Shown here piece by piece: positions 17,716-26,682 of a stretch of 64,000 nucleotides of DNA; the stretch's first letter is position 1; each line of letters opens with the position of its first letter. The stretch spans positions 62,001 to 126,000 of the forward strand of contig NZ_CP157968.1 in NCBI RefSeq assembly GCF_040215725.1, read 5' to 3'. The position numbers and the translations under genes were made by a program. The notes below the pieces were generated by a model, which saw only the letters and a program-made list of their open reading frames with translations, ran no database searches and was not told the DNA's origin. This DNA is from Rhizobium sp. ZPR4. GTDB lineage: Bacteria; Pseudomonadota; Alphaproteobacteria; Rhizobiales; Rhizobiaceae.

Positions 17716-18666
17716 CTAAATCAGGCCGCCTTCGAAGCTTTGCCACGCCGCGACGGCCTCCTCCACTGTGTGCCGAGACTCCGCCATATATCTCCCCATC
17801 GACACGAAGCCGTGGATCTGTCCCGGCCGATGGCGATGCACCATGCGTACCCCTTCTTCCTGCAGTCGCCTGGCATAGGCTATGCCTTCGTCGACCAGAA
17901 TGTCGTGTCCGGCAGTGGCGACAAAAGCCGGCGCCGATCCGGCAACGGACTTGGCTTGTAGCGGCGAGGTCCTCCAGTCAGCGATATCGGCTGCGGTGCG
18001 AATATAGTGATCGCGAAACCATCTCATCGTCGAGGCAGTCAAACCGAAGCCTTCGGCATAGCGGCGGTAGCTGTCGGCCGTCTGCGCAGCGTCCGTGTTC
18101 GGATAGATGAGCAATTGCGCCGCAAGCGGCGGAGCATCGCCGGGGCGAGACGTCAATGCCAACACGGCGGCAAGATTGCCGCCGGCGCTATCGCCGGCAA
18201 CGGCGATCCTGCTGGGATCGATGCCGAGATCCGCAGCCGATTTAGCCACAAATGCCAAAGTCGCAGTGCAATCGGTCAATCCGGCGGGGAACTTGTGTTC
18301 CGGCGCCAGCCGGTAGTCGGGACAGACTACGGTGCATTTGGCGATATTGGCGAACCATCGGCAGATTTCGTCGTGCGATTCGAGATTGCCGATCACCCAG
18401 CCGCCGCCGTGAAGGTAGATGAGACCCGGACCATCCTTCGAAGGCGCGCCGATACCGCGATAGATGCGCAAGGTGATCGGGCCATTCGGGCCGGCGATTT
18501 GCCGATCTTCCACCGAAGCCACAGCCTCCTTTCCACCCTGGATGGTCGGGCAATTCGCATCATAGTCGCTACGCGCCTGTTGAGGTGTACCGGTTTCAAA
18601 TGGCCGGCCTTTCGACCCGCTGCTCAGAGCGAGAACGCGCCGCGCGCTTTCATCCAGCTTTTCCAT
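17716..18666 (-). CDS. Alpha/beta hydrolase, HSL-type esterase
   Basis: Hormone-sensitive-lipase-like carboxylesterase, 316 aa. The oxyanion-hole motif is IYLHGGGWVIGN, the nucleophile serine is in VAGDSAGGNLAA, and the acid and base are probably in ATAGHDILVDEG and GQIHGFVS. No signal peptide. It follows the oxidoreductase at 18690 by 23 bp and is probably cotranscribed. Its position beside a sugar-import and oxidation locus suggests removal of an acyl group or opening of a lactone in that pathway, an inference only. Confidence 0.9.
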   Translation of the reverse strand: MEKLDESARRVLALSSGSKGRPFETGTPQQARSDYDANCPTIQGGKEAVASVEDRQIAGPNGPITLRIYRGIGAPSKDGPGLIYLHGGGWVIGNLESHDEICRWFANIAKCTVVCPDYRLAPEHKFPAGLTDCTATLAFVAKSAADLGIDPSRIAVAGDSAGGNLAAVLALTSRPGDAPPLAAQLLIYPNTDAAQTADSYRRYAEGFGLTASTMRWFRDHYIRTAADIADWRTSPLQAKSVAGSAPAFVATAGHDILVDEGIAYARRLQEEGVRMVHRHRPGQIHGFVSMGRYMAESRHTVEEAVAAWQSFEGGLI

Positions 18667-18689
18667 TGGATTGCCCTCCTCTGCGGCGA

Positions 18690-19838
18690 TCAGGCGAGAA
18701 GGCTGCGTGCTTCATCTTCGTCGAGGCGCGGTGGCGGAGTGAATTGCACGCCGACGCTGATCGACTGCCGGCTTTCACCGGACTGGAGGATAGCCTCCAT
18801 GATTTCGAGGACATGAAGTGCGAGATCCCCCGATGCCCGGGGGGGCCTATCCTCCTGAAGCCCTCGCGCAAGGTCGGCGACACCGAGCATGCGGTAATTT
18901 GCCCGGTCCGGTGCGGCGAAGGGCCAGTTCCTCGCACCGTAAAGTTCGCTATCGCTTTCGAAATCGTGCCAATCCGCGCCACGCTCGGACAGTGAGACCG
19001 TTCCGCCGAATGTGTCCGGATCGGGCAAACGCAGTGAACCTTCGGTGCCGTGTAACTCGATTGGATGATTGGAGTGCCGAAAGACGTCCCAGGAGGCGCC
19101 GAAATTCACGGTCGCACCGGATTGGAATTCCAGAAGCGACAGGATGTTTGTGGGCGTGCCGACGTTGAAGCGCGTGTTCTTGAACGGGCCGTCGGCGGTG
19201 ATCAGGCGCTCCTCCTGACCTTTTGTCGCCATTGCCATGACCCGGACGACCGGGCCGAGCAGATTTACCATCATCGTCAGATAATAAGGCCCCATGTCGA
19301 AGACCGGGCCGCCGCCTGGCTGATAGTAGAATTGCGGATTGGGGTGCCAATGCTCCATTCCACGCCCCATCATGAAGGCGGTGCCGCTGACCGGGCGGCC
19401 GATCGCGCCCTCATCCATCAGACGTCGCGCCCGGCGACCTGCCGCGCCGAGGAACGTATCGGGCGCAGACCCCAGCCGCAATCCGCGCCGCTTGGCTTCC
19501 GCCACGAGGATACGGCCATCGGCCGCCGATGTTGCAAGCGGCTTTTCCGTAAAGACGTGCTTGCCGGCCGACAAGGCCGACATCGTAACGTCGAAATGGA
19601 CGGCGGGAACGGTGAGGTTCAGCACAAGGTCGACTTCGGGATCGGCCAGCAATTGGTCGACGCTGAGCGCACGAATGCCGTATTCGCGGGCACGCAGCGC
19701 GGCCGCATCGGCCGATATATCGGCGCAGGCCCGCAATTCGACACCGGCAAACAGCACCGCATTCCGCAAATAAGTCATCGAGATGTTGCCGCAACCGATA
19801 ACGCCGATGCCGAGTTTAGCTTTTGAATTACCAGCCAT
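18690..19838 (-). CDS. Gfo/Idh/MocA family oxidoreductase
   Basis: NAD(P)-dependent sugar dehydrogenase or reductase, 382 aa. Rossmann motif GVIGCGNIS (residues 12-20), catalytic lysine K99 in FTEKPLAT, and GGGPVFDMGPYYLTMM in the second domain where DxxxH is common; here tyrosines occupy the place of the usual histidine. Start: ATG at 19838 after AGGGAGGATTGGGTA; a TTG three codons earlier is less likely. It opens the minus-strand unit (oxidoreductase, esterase) and diverges from the importer gene at 20015, so both sides probably share one control region. Confidence 0.9.
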   Translation of the reverse strand: MAGNSKAKLGIGVIGCGNISMTYLRNAVLFAGVELRACADISADAAALRAREYGIRALSVDQLLADPEVDLVLNLTVPAVHFDVTMSALSAGKHVFTEKPLATSAADGRILVAEAKRRGLRLGSAPDTFLGAAGRRARRLMDEGAIGRPVSGTAFMMGRGMEHWHPNPQFYYQPGGGPVFDMGPYYLTMMVNLLGPVVRVMAMATKGQEERLITADGPFKNTRFNVGTPTNILSLLEFQSGATVNFGASWDVFRHSNHPIELHGTEGSLRLPDPDTFGGTVSLSERGADWHDFESDSELYGARNWPFAAPDRANYRMLGVADLARGLQEDRPPRASGDLALHVLEIMEAILQSGESRQSISVGVQFTPPPRLDEDEARSLLA

Positions 19839-20014
19839 ATTACCCAATCCTCCCTGATCCGCCGCATCTGTCCGTCACGCCTCGGCGCATCCGAACGATG
19901 ACTCTCGGGTTGATTTAAAGCATCTTATTTCTTGACGCGCGACAAATTTTTATAAAACATATGCGAATACTGGCGCGGAGGTTTGGAGGTCGCCAGTCTT
20001 CCTGGGAGGGAAAC

Positions 20015-21361
20015 ATGACAGATTTCAAGAAGGCACCGGCTGGTTCCAAGATTGCCGGACAATCGATAATGCTTGATCGTCGTCAGCTGCTGTTGGGCGC
20101 TGCCGGCGCTGCCATCGGTACGGCAACGCTTGGAGTTGCCTCAGGCCTGGGCATCCGCCCGGCGCGCGCTGCCGATCGAACTGAAATCAGCTTTGCCAGC
20201 GCCAGCTTCTTCGGCAAGGAAGGTCTCGGCGATCTCGTCAAGGCTTTCAACGAGTCGCAAAGCCGCATCACCGTCAAGTTCATCGAACTGCCGCCGCCAA
20301 GTTCATCGACGGAGGTCTATCAGGGCCTCGTCCAGCAGCTCGCCCGCCGCAACGGAACACCTGACGTTTTCAGCCAGGACGTGATCTGGATCGCGGGTTT
20401 TGCCTCTGCTGGCTGGGCGCTGCCGCTTGACGAATATTTCCCGAAAGACAAGCGCACCGATTATTTCCCGGGCACGGTTGCAGCCTGCACCTATGGCGGC
20501 AAGCTGACCGCGCTGCCATGGTTCGTCGATTCCGGCATGTTCTACTACCGCAAGGATCTGGTGGAAAAGCACGGCGGCAAGGTGCCGGAAACCTGGACCG
20601 ATATGGCGACGATGGCCGCAGAAGCGCAGAAGGCCGGCGATGCCAAGTTCGGTTATCTCTGGCAGGGCAAGCAAGCCGAAGTTCTGGTCTGCGATGCGGT
20701 GGAAATCATCGCATCGAACGGCGGCTCGATCCTTTCTGCCGACGGAAAATCATCCGTCATCGGCGATGATGCCGCCGTTGCCGCGATCCAGTTCCTGTAT
20801 GACACCATCAACAAGACGAAGATCAGCCCTCAGAACGTGCTCTCCTGGGACGAAGAGCCCTCTCGCCAGCCGTTTACGTCGGGTGAGGCGATGTTCATGC
20901 GCAACTGGTCCTATGTCTATCCGATCGCGCAGGATCCGAAGGCCTCGCATGTCGTCGACAAGGTCGCCGTCGCGCCGCTGCCGCATTTTGCTGGCGGCAA
21001 GAGCTCCGCATGCCTTGGCGGCTACCAGCTGGGCGTCAATGCCAACTCCAAGAAGCGGGAAGCGGCGATCGAATTCCTGACCTGGATGTCCTCGCCGGAA
21101 ACCCAGACCCGGCTTGCGCTTAATTTCGGCCTCGCGCCTTCGCGGCCCGCCATCTTCCAGGATGCGAAGCTGAAGGCCGAGCAGCCGTTCATGGCAAGTC
21201 TCCAGAATGTCTTCACCGGGGCCACGCCGCGGCCGATTACGCCGCAATATGCCAAGGTGACGCTGGCATTGCAGTCCAGCATTTCGAAGGCACTGGTCAG
21301 CGGCAACGTCAAGGCGGAGCTTCAGGCAGCCGCAGCCCAGATCAACAAGATCGTCGGCTGA
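20015..21361 (+). CDS. CUT1-type sugar ABC importer, binding protein with Tat-like signal
   Basis: Family 1 solute-binding protein, 448 aa. The N-terminus has a long charged region, then LDRRQLLLGAAGAAIG (about residues 23-38) and a cleavage region near RPARAADR, which looks like a twin-arginine (Tat) signal, unlike the Sec signals of the other binding proteins here. GGGAGGGAAAC precedes the ATG at 20015. It is the first gene of a ten-gene operon reaching 29516 and is 1 bp from the first permease. The substrate is unknown. Confidence 0.92.
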   Translation: MTDFKKAPAGSKIAGQSIMLDRRQLLLGAAGAAIGTATLGVASGLGIRPARAADRTEISFASASFFGKEGLGDLVKAFNESQSRITVKFIELPPPSSSTEVYQGLVQQLARRNGTPDVFSQDVIWIAGFASAGWALPLDEYFPKDKRTDYFPGTVAACTYGGKLTALPWFVDSGMFYYRKDLVEKHGGKVPETWTDMATMAAEAQKAGDAKFGYLWQGKQAEVLVCDAVEIIASNGGSILSADGKSSVIGDDAAVAAIQFLYDTINKTKISPQNVLSWDEEPSRQPFTSGEAMFMRNWSYVYPIAQDPKASHVVDKVAVAPLPHFAGGKSSACLGGYQLGVNANSKKREAAIEFLTWMSSPETQTRLALNFGLAPSRPAIFQDAKLKAEQPFMASLQNVFTGATPRPITPQYAKVTLALQSSISKALVSGNVKAELQAAAAQINKIVG

Positions 21362-21362
21362 A

Positions 21363-22295
21363 ATGGCCATGACGATGACGGTTGCCGTTTCCGAGCAAAC
21401 CCCAGGCAAATCGAGGGCGCTGTCAAGCGCCCTCTGGCCGTGGCTATTGCTGTTACCGGCATTTCTCTCGCTGGCATCGGTGTCCTTCTATCCGATCGTC
21501 AACGGCATCTATCTGTCCTTCACCAACCGCTCGCTGATCACCCAGGACAATGATTTCGTCGGCATCGCCAATTATGTGCAGTTGCTGGCCGATCCGCCGT
21601 TCTGGAATGCCTGGTGGCACACGATCTGGTTCACCCTCATCTCGACTTTGCTCGAGACGTTCATCGGCCTGGCGATGGCGCTGATCCTTTGCGAGGCCTT
21701 CGCCGGCCGGGGCATGATCCGCGCCGCGATGCTCGTGCCCTGGGCCATGCCGACTGTCGTCACGTCCAAAATGTTCGGCTGGCTCTTCGATGGTCAGCAC
21801 GGCATCATCAATTTCATCCTTCTGCATGCAGGTTTGATCGACCAGAACGTCAACTGGTACGGCTCGCCCGATACGGCGCTGACGACGATCATCCTTGCCG
21901 ATGTGTGGAAGACCACGCCATTCATGGCGCTTCTGTTGCTGACGGGGCTGCAAACCGTTCCGAAATCGCTGATCGAGGCCGCCCGCATGGATGGCGCGAG
22001 AGCCTGGACGATCTTCTGGCATATCCGCCTGCCGCTCCTGATGCCGACACTACTGATTGCTGGCCTCTTCCGTGCGCTCGATGCGTTCCGCGTCTTCGAC
22101 CTGGTCTATGTGCTGACGGGCGGCGGCCCGGCCGACTCGACCGAAACCCTTTCGACGCTATCCTACAAGGTGCTCTTTTCGACGCTTCAGTTCGGCTACG
22201 GCTCGGCGGTCTCAACAGCCATGTTCATCACGGAAGGGCTGATTGCCATCGGCTTCTGCGTCTTCCTCGTGCGCCAGATCAGGAGGACGACATGA
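21363..22295 (+). CDS. CUT1-type sugar ABC importer, permease (MalF-like)
   Basis: Inner-membrane permease, 310 aa, with six or more hydrophobic segments, the first at about residues 24-45 (LWPWLLLLPAFLSLASVSFY). The ATPase-docking EAA loop reads SLIEAARMDGARAWTIFWHIRLPLL (about residues 201-225). Start follows the binding-protein stop by one base, so it is translated by reinitiation or coupling. Its stop overlaps the next permease start (ATGA). Confidence 0.93.
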   Translation: MAMTMTVAVSEQTPGKSRALSSALWPWLLLLPAFLSLASVSFYPIVNGIYLSFTNRSLITQDNDFVGIANYVQLLADPPFWNAWWHTIWFTLISTLLETFIGLAMALILCEAFAGRGMIRAAMLVPWAMPTVVTSKMFGWLFDGQHGIINFILLHAGLIDQNVNWYGSPDTALTTIILADVWKTTPFMALLLLTGLQTVPKSLIEAARMDGARAWTIFWHIRLPLLMPTLLIAGLFRALDAFRVFDLVYVLTGGGPADSTETLSTLSYKVLFSTLQFGYGSAVSTAMFITEGLIAIGFCVFLVRQIRRTT

Positions 22296-23128
22296 ACGAA
22301 GGCCGCTCAGTCTTCCAAAACATCCTCATCTATCTCGGCGCCCTATTTATCCTCATCTGGTCTGCCGGTCCGTTCATCTGGCAGTTTTCGACATCGCTCC
22401 AGCTCGACAAGGCGCTGACCGAAGGCACGCCCTCGCTCATACCGAACCCGTTCACGCTGGAGCATTACTACAACGCCTTCGTCGAAAAGGGCCTGCATCA
22501 CTATGTGCTGAATTCGCTCGTCGTTTCGCTTGCGACCACCGCTCTATGCCTGATCGTCGGTTCGCTGGCGGCCTTTTCGCTGTCGCGCCTCGATGTGAAG
22601 GGACGCTTCGGCATTCTGACGGTCATCCTGTCGGTATCGATGTTTCCGCAGATCGCACTTGTCGGGCCGCTCTATCTCATCGCTTCCGATCTCGGACTGC
22701 TCGACACCTATACGGCGCTGATCATCACCTATCTCGCCCTCGGATTGCCGCTCGTAACCTGGGTACTGTTCGGCTATTTCGAAACGCTGCCGCGCGAGAT
22801 CGACGAGGCAGCCCGCATGGACGGCGTCGGTCCGATCGGCCTGCTCTGGCATATCATCCTGCCGATGTCATTGCCGAGCCTGGTCACGACGGGTCTGCTT
22901 GCCTTCATCACCGCCTGGAACGAGTTCCTGTTTGCGCTGGCCTTTACCTCGGACAGCGACAGCCAGACGATCCCGGTCGGCATCGCTAACTTCACCAACC
23001 AATATTATGTGCCATGGGGAGACATCGCCGCCGCATCGGCCGTCGTGACCGTGCCGCTCATCATTTTGGTGCTCTTCTTCCAACGACACATCATCGAAGG
23101 CCTGACCCAAGGCGGAATCAAGGAATAA
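22292..23128 (+). CDS. CUT1-type sugar ABC importer, permease (MalG-like)
   Basis: Second permease, 278 aa. Start at the ATG 22292 with AGGAGGACGAC... upstream; the longer open frame before it is antisense-free but overlaps the first permease and is not real. Six membrane segments; EAA loop REIDEAARMDGVGPIGLLW (about residues 169-187); C-terminus IIEGLTQGGIKE is the usual MalG-type ending. It completes the importer with 20015 and 21363, and the ATPase is encoded at the operon end (28431). Confidence 0.93.
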   Translation: MNEGRSVFQNILIYLGALFILIWSAGPFIWQFSTSLQLDKALTEGTPSLIPNPFTLEHYYNAFVEKGLHHYVLNSLVVSLATTALCLIVGSLAAFSLSRLDVKGRFGILTVILSVSMFPQIALVGPLYLIASDLGLLDTYTALIITYLALGLPLVTWVLFGYFETLPREIDEAARMDGVGPIGLLWHIILPMSLPSLVTTGLLAFITAWNEFLFALAFTSDSDSQTIPVGIANFTNQYYVPWGDIAAASAVVTVPLIILVLFFQRHIIEGLTQGGIKE

Positions 23129-23133
23129 AGGCA

Positions 23134-23952
23134 ATGCGCGAGGACATAAAAGTCGGCTGCCAGACGTTTACATGGGAAATGCTCGGCAATGCCTGGACGG
23201 GAACGGCAGACGATCTGCTCTCGGCGATTTCCGCCGGCGGCTATTCCGGCATCGAAATCACCGACACCATGATCGGCCGCTATGCCGCAGACCCGCATGC
23301 GTTTGCAAATGCGTTGAAAGACTGCGGCCTGACACTCGTCTCCTTTGCCTTCGGCTCGAAGAGCGGCTTTACGCTGGCCGACGCGATGAAGGACGATCTG
23401 GCGACCGCAAAGCGCTGGATCGATTATGCCGCGCATTTCCCGGGCGCACTCGTTTCCATCGGCTCGGCGACCGTCGTTTCCGACGGCCCGCGCGACGACA
23501 AGTTCGCCATTGCCGGCGAGTTCTACAATCGCGCCGGAGAGCTGGGCAAGGCAGCCGGCATCGAGATCGCCGTGCATCCGAGCTCGCATCACAATACGCT
23601 GCTGTTCGACCGCGCCGATTACGACCGCATCTTCGCCTTGCTCGACCCGAGCCTGGTCGGCTGGGTGCCCGATACGGGCCATATCCTGCGAGGACATGCC
23701 GACATGCTTGACACAATGCGCACCTATCAGGACCGTATCCGCTACCTGCATCTGAAGGATGTCGATGCGCAGGGCCGATGGGCGATGCTCGGCAAGGGGG
23801 TTCTCGATACGCCGGCCGTGATCGACCTCGTCTCGGCAGCCCCACACTTCAATGGCTGGCTGGTGCTGGAGGAAGAATCCGAGACGGCCGGCGCCGATCC
23901 CGCCGCCGCGGTCAAAGCCAATCGCCAAACCATGCGCGTCTACGGCGCATAA
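23134..23952 (+). CDS. IolE-like TIM-barrel isomerase/dehydratase
   Basis: Xylose-isomerase-like TIM barrel of 272 aa. Probable metal ligands are in IAVHPSSHH, VPDTGHILRG, YLHLKDV and LVLEEES. The histidine-rich AVHPSSHHNT plus DTGH pattern is closer to the 2-keto-myo-inositol dehydratase (IolE) type than to classical xylose isomerase. Members of this fold also catalyse elimination and hydration of 3-keto sugars. It starts 5 bp after the permease stop and is followed by an oxidoreductase at 23964, so it probably works on that enzyme's keto product or precursor. Confidence 0.85.
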   Translation: MREDIKVGCQTFTWEMLGNAWTGTADDLLSAISAGGYSGIEITDTMIGRYAADPHAFANALKDCGLTLVSFAFGSKSGFTLADAMKDDLATAKRWIDYAAHFPGALVSIGSATVVSDGPRDDKFAIAGEFYNRAGELGKAAGIEIAVHPSSHHNTLLFDRADYDRIFALLDPSLVGWVPDTGHILRGHADMLDTMRTYQDRIRYLHLKDVDAQGRWAMLGKGVLDTPAVIDLVSAAPHFNGWLVLEEESETAGADPAAAVKANRQTMRVYGA

Positions 23953-23963
23953 GGAAGAGAACC

Positions 23964-25040
23964 ATGATCGAAAAGGAACGTCGTCGTCTTCGCGTCGGAG
24001 TGCTCGGCTGCGGGCCGATCGCGCAATTCGCGCATCTGGAATCCTGCGTTAAGGCGAGAAACGCCGATCTCTACGCGATCTGCGACGCGGCCCCCGATCT
24101 TCTGGCCCGCATGGGCGCGACCTATGAGCCGCAGAAGATGTACGACAATTATGATGCCATGCTGGCCGATCCCGATCTGGAAGCCGTGATCGTCGCGACG
24201 TCTGACGCCTATCATGTGCCGATGTCCATAAAGGCGCTCGAGGCCGGGAAACATGTGCTCTGCGAAAAGCCGATCGGCGTGTCCGTCGAGGAAGGGCAGC
24301 AACTTGCCGATGCCGTGCGCGGATCAGGCAAGATCCTGCAGGTCGGGCACATGAAACGCTTCGATCCGGCTCTTGAGGCGGCGCGCGATTTCGTGCGCGA
24401 CGATATAGGCCAGATCTTTGCGATGAAGGCGTGGTATTGCGATTCCACCCACCGCTATACCAATACGGATGCAGTCCAGCCCCTGCCCGTCACCAGTAAG
24501 CTTGCGCGCAAGCCATCAGGCAATCCCAAGGCTGACCTCAGGCAATATTTCATGCTGGCGCATGGCTCGCATCTGGTCGACACCGCGCGCTTCTTCTGCG
24601 GAGAGATCGTCGCCGTTCGCGCCCGGCTTCTGGAACGTGCCGGTGCCTATTGCTGGTTCGTGGAGACCGAGTTTGCCAATGGCGCCCTCGGCCATCTGGA
24701 CCTGACGGTTGCCGTGCGTATGGATTGGCATGAGGGCTTCCAGCTTTACGGCGAGAACGGCTCAGTCCTCGCAAAGACCTTCAATCCCTGGTATTTCCGC
24801 TCAAGCGAAGTCGAAATCTTCCACGAGAAGGATGCGACGAGCCGAAAGCCGCTTGGCGCGGACGGCCATTTCTTCCGCCGACAGCTGGAAGGGCTTGCCG
24901 AGACGGCGTTGAAGGGTACGCCGATGCGCGGCGCCAATGTCGAGGACGGCCTGGCATCCATCCGCGCAATGGTGGCGATCGCCCGATCGGTGGAACGGGG
25001 CGAGCGCGTCGAACTCGCATCGGTCTCGGGAGCGGTCTGA
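23964..25040 (+). CDS. Gfo/Idh/MocA family oxidoreductase
   Basis: NAD(P)-dependent dehydrogenase or reductase, 358 aa, with Rossmann motif GVLGCGPIA (residues 12-20), catalytic lysine K102 in LCEKPIGV, and histidines in FMLAHGSHLVDTARFF. The ATG at 23964 follows AAGGAAGAGAACC. Its stop codon overlaps the next start by one base. This is the second such enzyme of the locus (the other is at 18690), a pairing seen where one enzyme oxidises a sugar at C3 and the other reduces the 3-keto product after processing. Confidence 0.9.
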   Translation: MIEKERRRLRVGVLGCGPIAQFAHLESCVKARNADLYAICDAAPDLLARMGATYEPQKMYDNYDAMLADPDLEAVIVATSDAYHVPMSIKALEAGKHVLCEKPIGVSVEEGQQLADAVRGSGKILQVGHMKRFDPALEAARDFVRDDIGQIFAMKAWYCDSTHRYTNTDAVQPLPVTSKLARKPSGNPKADLRQYFMLAHGSHLVDTARFFCGEIVAVRARLLERAGAYCWFVETEFANGALGHLDLTVAVRMDWHEGFQLYGENGSVLAKTFNPWYFRSSEVEIFHEKDATSRKPLGADGHFFRRQLEGLAETALKGTPMRGANVEDGLASIRAMVAIARSVERGERVELASVSGAV

Positions 25041-25858
25041 TGCAGATCGGGATCTTCGCCAAGACCTTTCCCGGAACGGAGCCGCTCGGCGTTCTCTCGG
25101 CAGTGCGCGACGGCGGTTACGCATGCGCGCAGTTCAATCTCGCCTGCTGCGGTCTCCCGTCCATGCCCGACGCCGTTTCGGAAACGACGATCGCAGCGGT
25201 TCGCTCGGCCGTCGGCGCGACAGGCATCTCGCTTGCCGCCCTATCGGGCACCTACAACATGGCTCACCCCGATATTGCAGTACGCCGGACCGGCCTTACC
25301 CAGCTCGCCGTCGTCATCGAAACGGCGGCGGCACTTTCCATTCCGCTGGTGACGCTTTGCACCGGAACACGCGACCCGAACGACCAATGGGCTCATCATC
25401 CCGACAATGGCGATCCTTCCGCCTGGGCCGACATGGCGGCCGAAATGTCGAAGGCTCTGGAGCTGGCGGAACGGCATGGCGTCGATCTCGGCATCGAGCC
25501 GGAGCAGGCCAATATCGTCACATCGGCAGGCGATGCGCGGCGGCTGATCGACGAGATGGGATCGCGGCGGCTGCGCATCGTGCTCGATCCCGCCAATCTC
25601 TTCGAACAGGCGACGCCGGCACAGGCGCGGGCAATCGTCGCAGAGGCGATCGAAACCTCAGCCGGTTACATCGCGCTGGCGCATGCCAAGGATCGCCACG
25701 GCGATGGCCGCTTCGCAACCGCGGGGCAAGGGGTGGTGGATTTCGCCGATTTCATCGCGCGGCTGCGCTCCGTGAATTTCGACGGCCCGCTCGTGACGCA
25801 TGGTCTTTCGGCTTCCGAAGCACCCGGCGTCGCAGGCTTCCTCAAGGCATTGATCTGA
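25040..25858 (+). CDS. Sugar phosphate isomerase/epimerase family TIM-barrel protein
   Basis: Second TIM barrel of this operon, 272 aa. Metal-binding residues are probably the glutamate in DLGIEPEQAN, aspartate in IVLDPANLFE and histidine in ALAHAKDRHG; the fourth place, usually glutamate, reads LVTHGLS. TLCTGTRDPNDQWAHHPDN is characteristic of a subgroup found in sugar operons. It is joined to both neighbours by one-base stop/start overlaps, so the proteins are made in step. Exact reaction unknown: epimerase, isomerase or keto-sugar lyase/hydratase. Confidence 0.85.
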   Translation: MQIGIFAKTFPGTEPLGVLSAVRDGGYACAQFNLACCGLPSMPDAVSETTIAAVRSAVGATGISLAALSGTYNMAHPDIAVRRTGLTQLAVVIETAAALSIPLVTLCTGTRDPNDQWAHHPDNGDPSAWADMAAEMSKALELAERHGVDLGIEPEQANIVTSAGDARRLIDEMGSRRLRIVLDPANLFEQATPAQARAIVAEAIETSAGYIALAHAKDRHGDGRFATAGQGVVDFADFIARLRSVNFDGPLVTHGLSASEAPGVAGFLKALI

Positions 25859-26682
25859 TGGCAAAGAAATTGTTCAAGCGCGACGATGCGGAACTTGCCG
25901 TCTATGAGGATGGACGGGGGCTTCCGGTCGTCTTCCAGCATGGTCTTGGCGGCGATGAGATGCAGGTGGCGCAGAATGTCCCCGCAGCGGCTATTCACCG
26001 ACTGACGCTGGAGTGCCGTGGACATGGTGCATCCGCGCTCGGCAATGCCCGGCCCTTTTCGATCCGTATGTTTGCCGAGGACGTTTTGGCCGCGACCACC
26101 GCATACGGATTTGACCGCTTCATCGTCGGCGGTATTTCGATGGGCGCGGCCATTGCCCTGCATTTTGCCCATCATCACCCCCACCGGGTCGCCGGGCTCG
26201 TTCTCGTGCGCCCCGCCTGGACCTTCGAGGCATCGCCGGACAATCTCGCGCCGATCCGCATGGTAGCTGCCCTGATCCTCTCCAACCAGATCGAGGAGGC
26301 CAAAAGGCGTTTTGTCTCCTCCGAAATAGGGCGACGAATTGCCTCCGAGGCGCCGGACAATTTCTCCTCCCTGCTTGGCTACTTCGACAGGCCGGATGCT
26401 GCCGCCTTTGCATCGGTACTGGCTGATATCGCTGCAGACGGACCGGATGTGCCGCAGGCCGCTGCCGCCGCTCTCGCCGTGCCCACCCTGATCATCGGCA
26501 ACCAGCACGACGCAATCCATCCGCTCTCCCGTGCACAAGCGCTCGCCAATGTCATTCCCCGCGCAGGCTTTGTCGAAGTCACGGCCAAGGCTATCGATAA
26601 AAACAGGCACTTTGCCGAAGTCCAAGACGCCATTGCGCATTTTCTAGCACCCAAAACAATCCGGAGCTTCGTTCCAACATGA
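25858..26682 (+). CDS. Alpha/beta hydrolase (3-oxoadipate enol-lactonase-like)
   Basis: Alpha/beta-hydrolase fold enzyme, 274 aa. The nucleophile elbow is GGISMGAAIAL, the oxyanion region VVFQHGLGGDEM, the probable acid in IIGNQHDAIHP and the histidine in NRHFAEVQ. The closest broad resemblance is to lactonases and esterases of aromatic and sugar-acid pathways. It is coupled to the barrel before it (one-base overlap) and the epimerase-like gene after it (ATGA). It may open a sugar lactone or remove an ester from the substrate. It is the second hydrolase of the locus, different in type from 17716. Confidence 0.87.
   Translation: MAKKLFKRDDAELAVYEDGRGLPVVFQHGLGGDEMQVAQNVPAAAIHRLTLECRGHGASALGNARPFSIRMFAEDVLAATTAYGFDRFIVGGISMGAAIALHFAHHHPHRVAGLVLVRPAWTFEASPDNLAPIRMVAALILSNQIEEAKRRFVSSEIGRRIASEAPDNFSSLLGYFDRPDAAAFASVLADIAADGPDVPQAAAAALAVPTLIIGNQHDAIHPLSRAQALANVIPRAGFVEVTAKAIDKNRHFAEVQDAIAHFLAPKTIRSFVPT

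Noticed and set aside
21614..22291. N-terminal extension of the second permease at 22292
   Set aside because: It overlaps the first permease in another frame and reads as low-complexity His/Arg/Pro shadow sequence.
24937..25857. Long open frame joining upstream sequence to the alpha/beta hydrolase
   Set aside because: It overlaps the isomerase gene at 25040 in another frame, and the extra residues are arginine-rich shadow sequence. The coupled ATG at 25858 is the real start.
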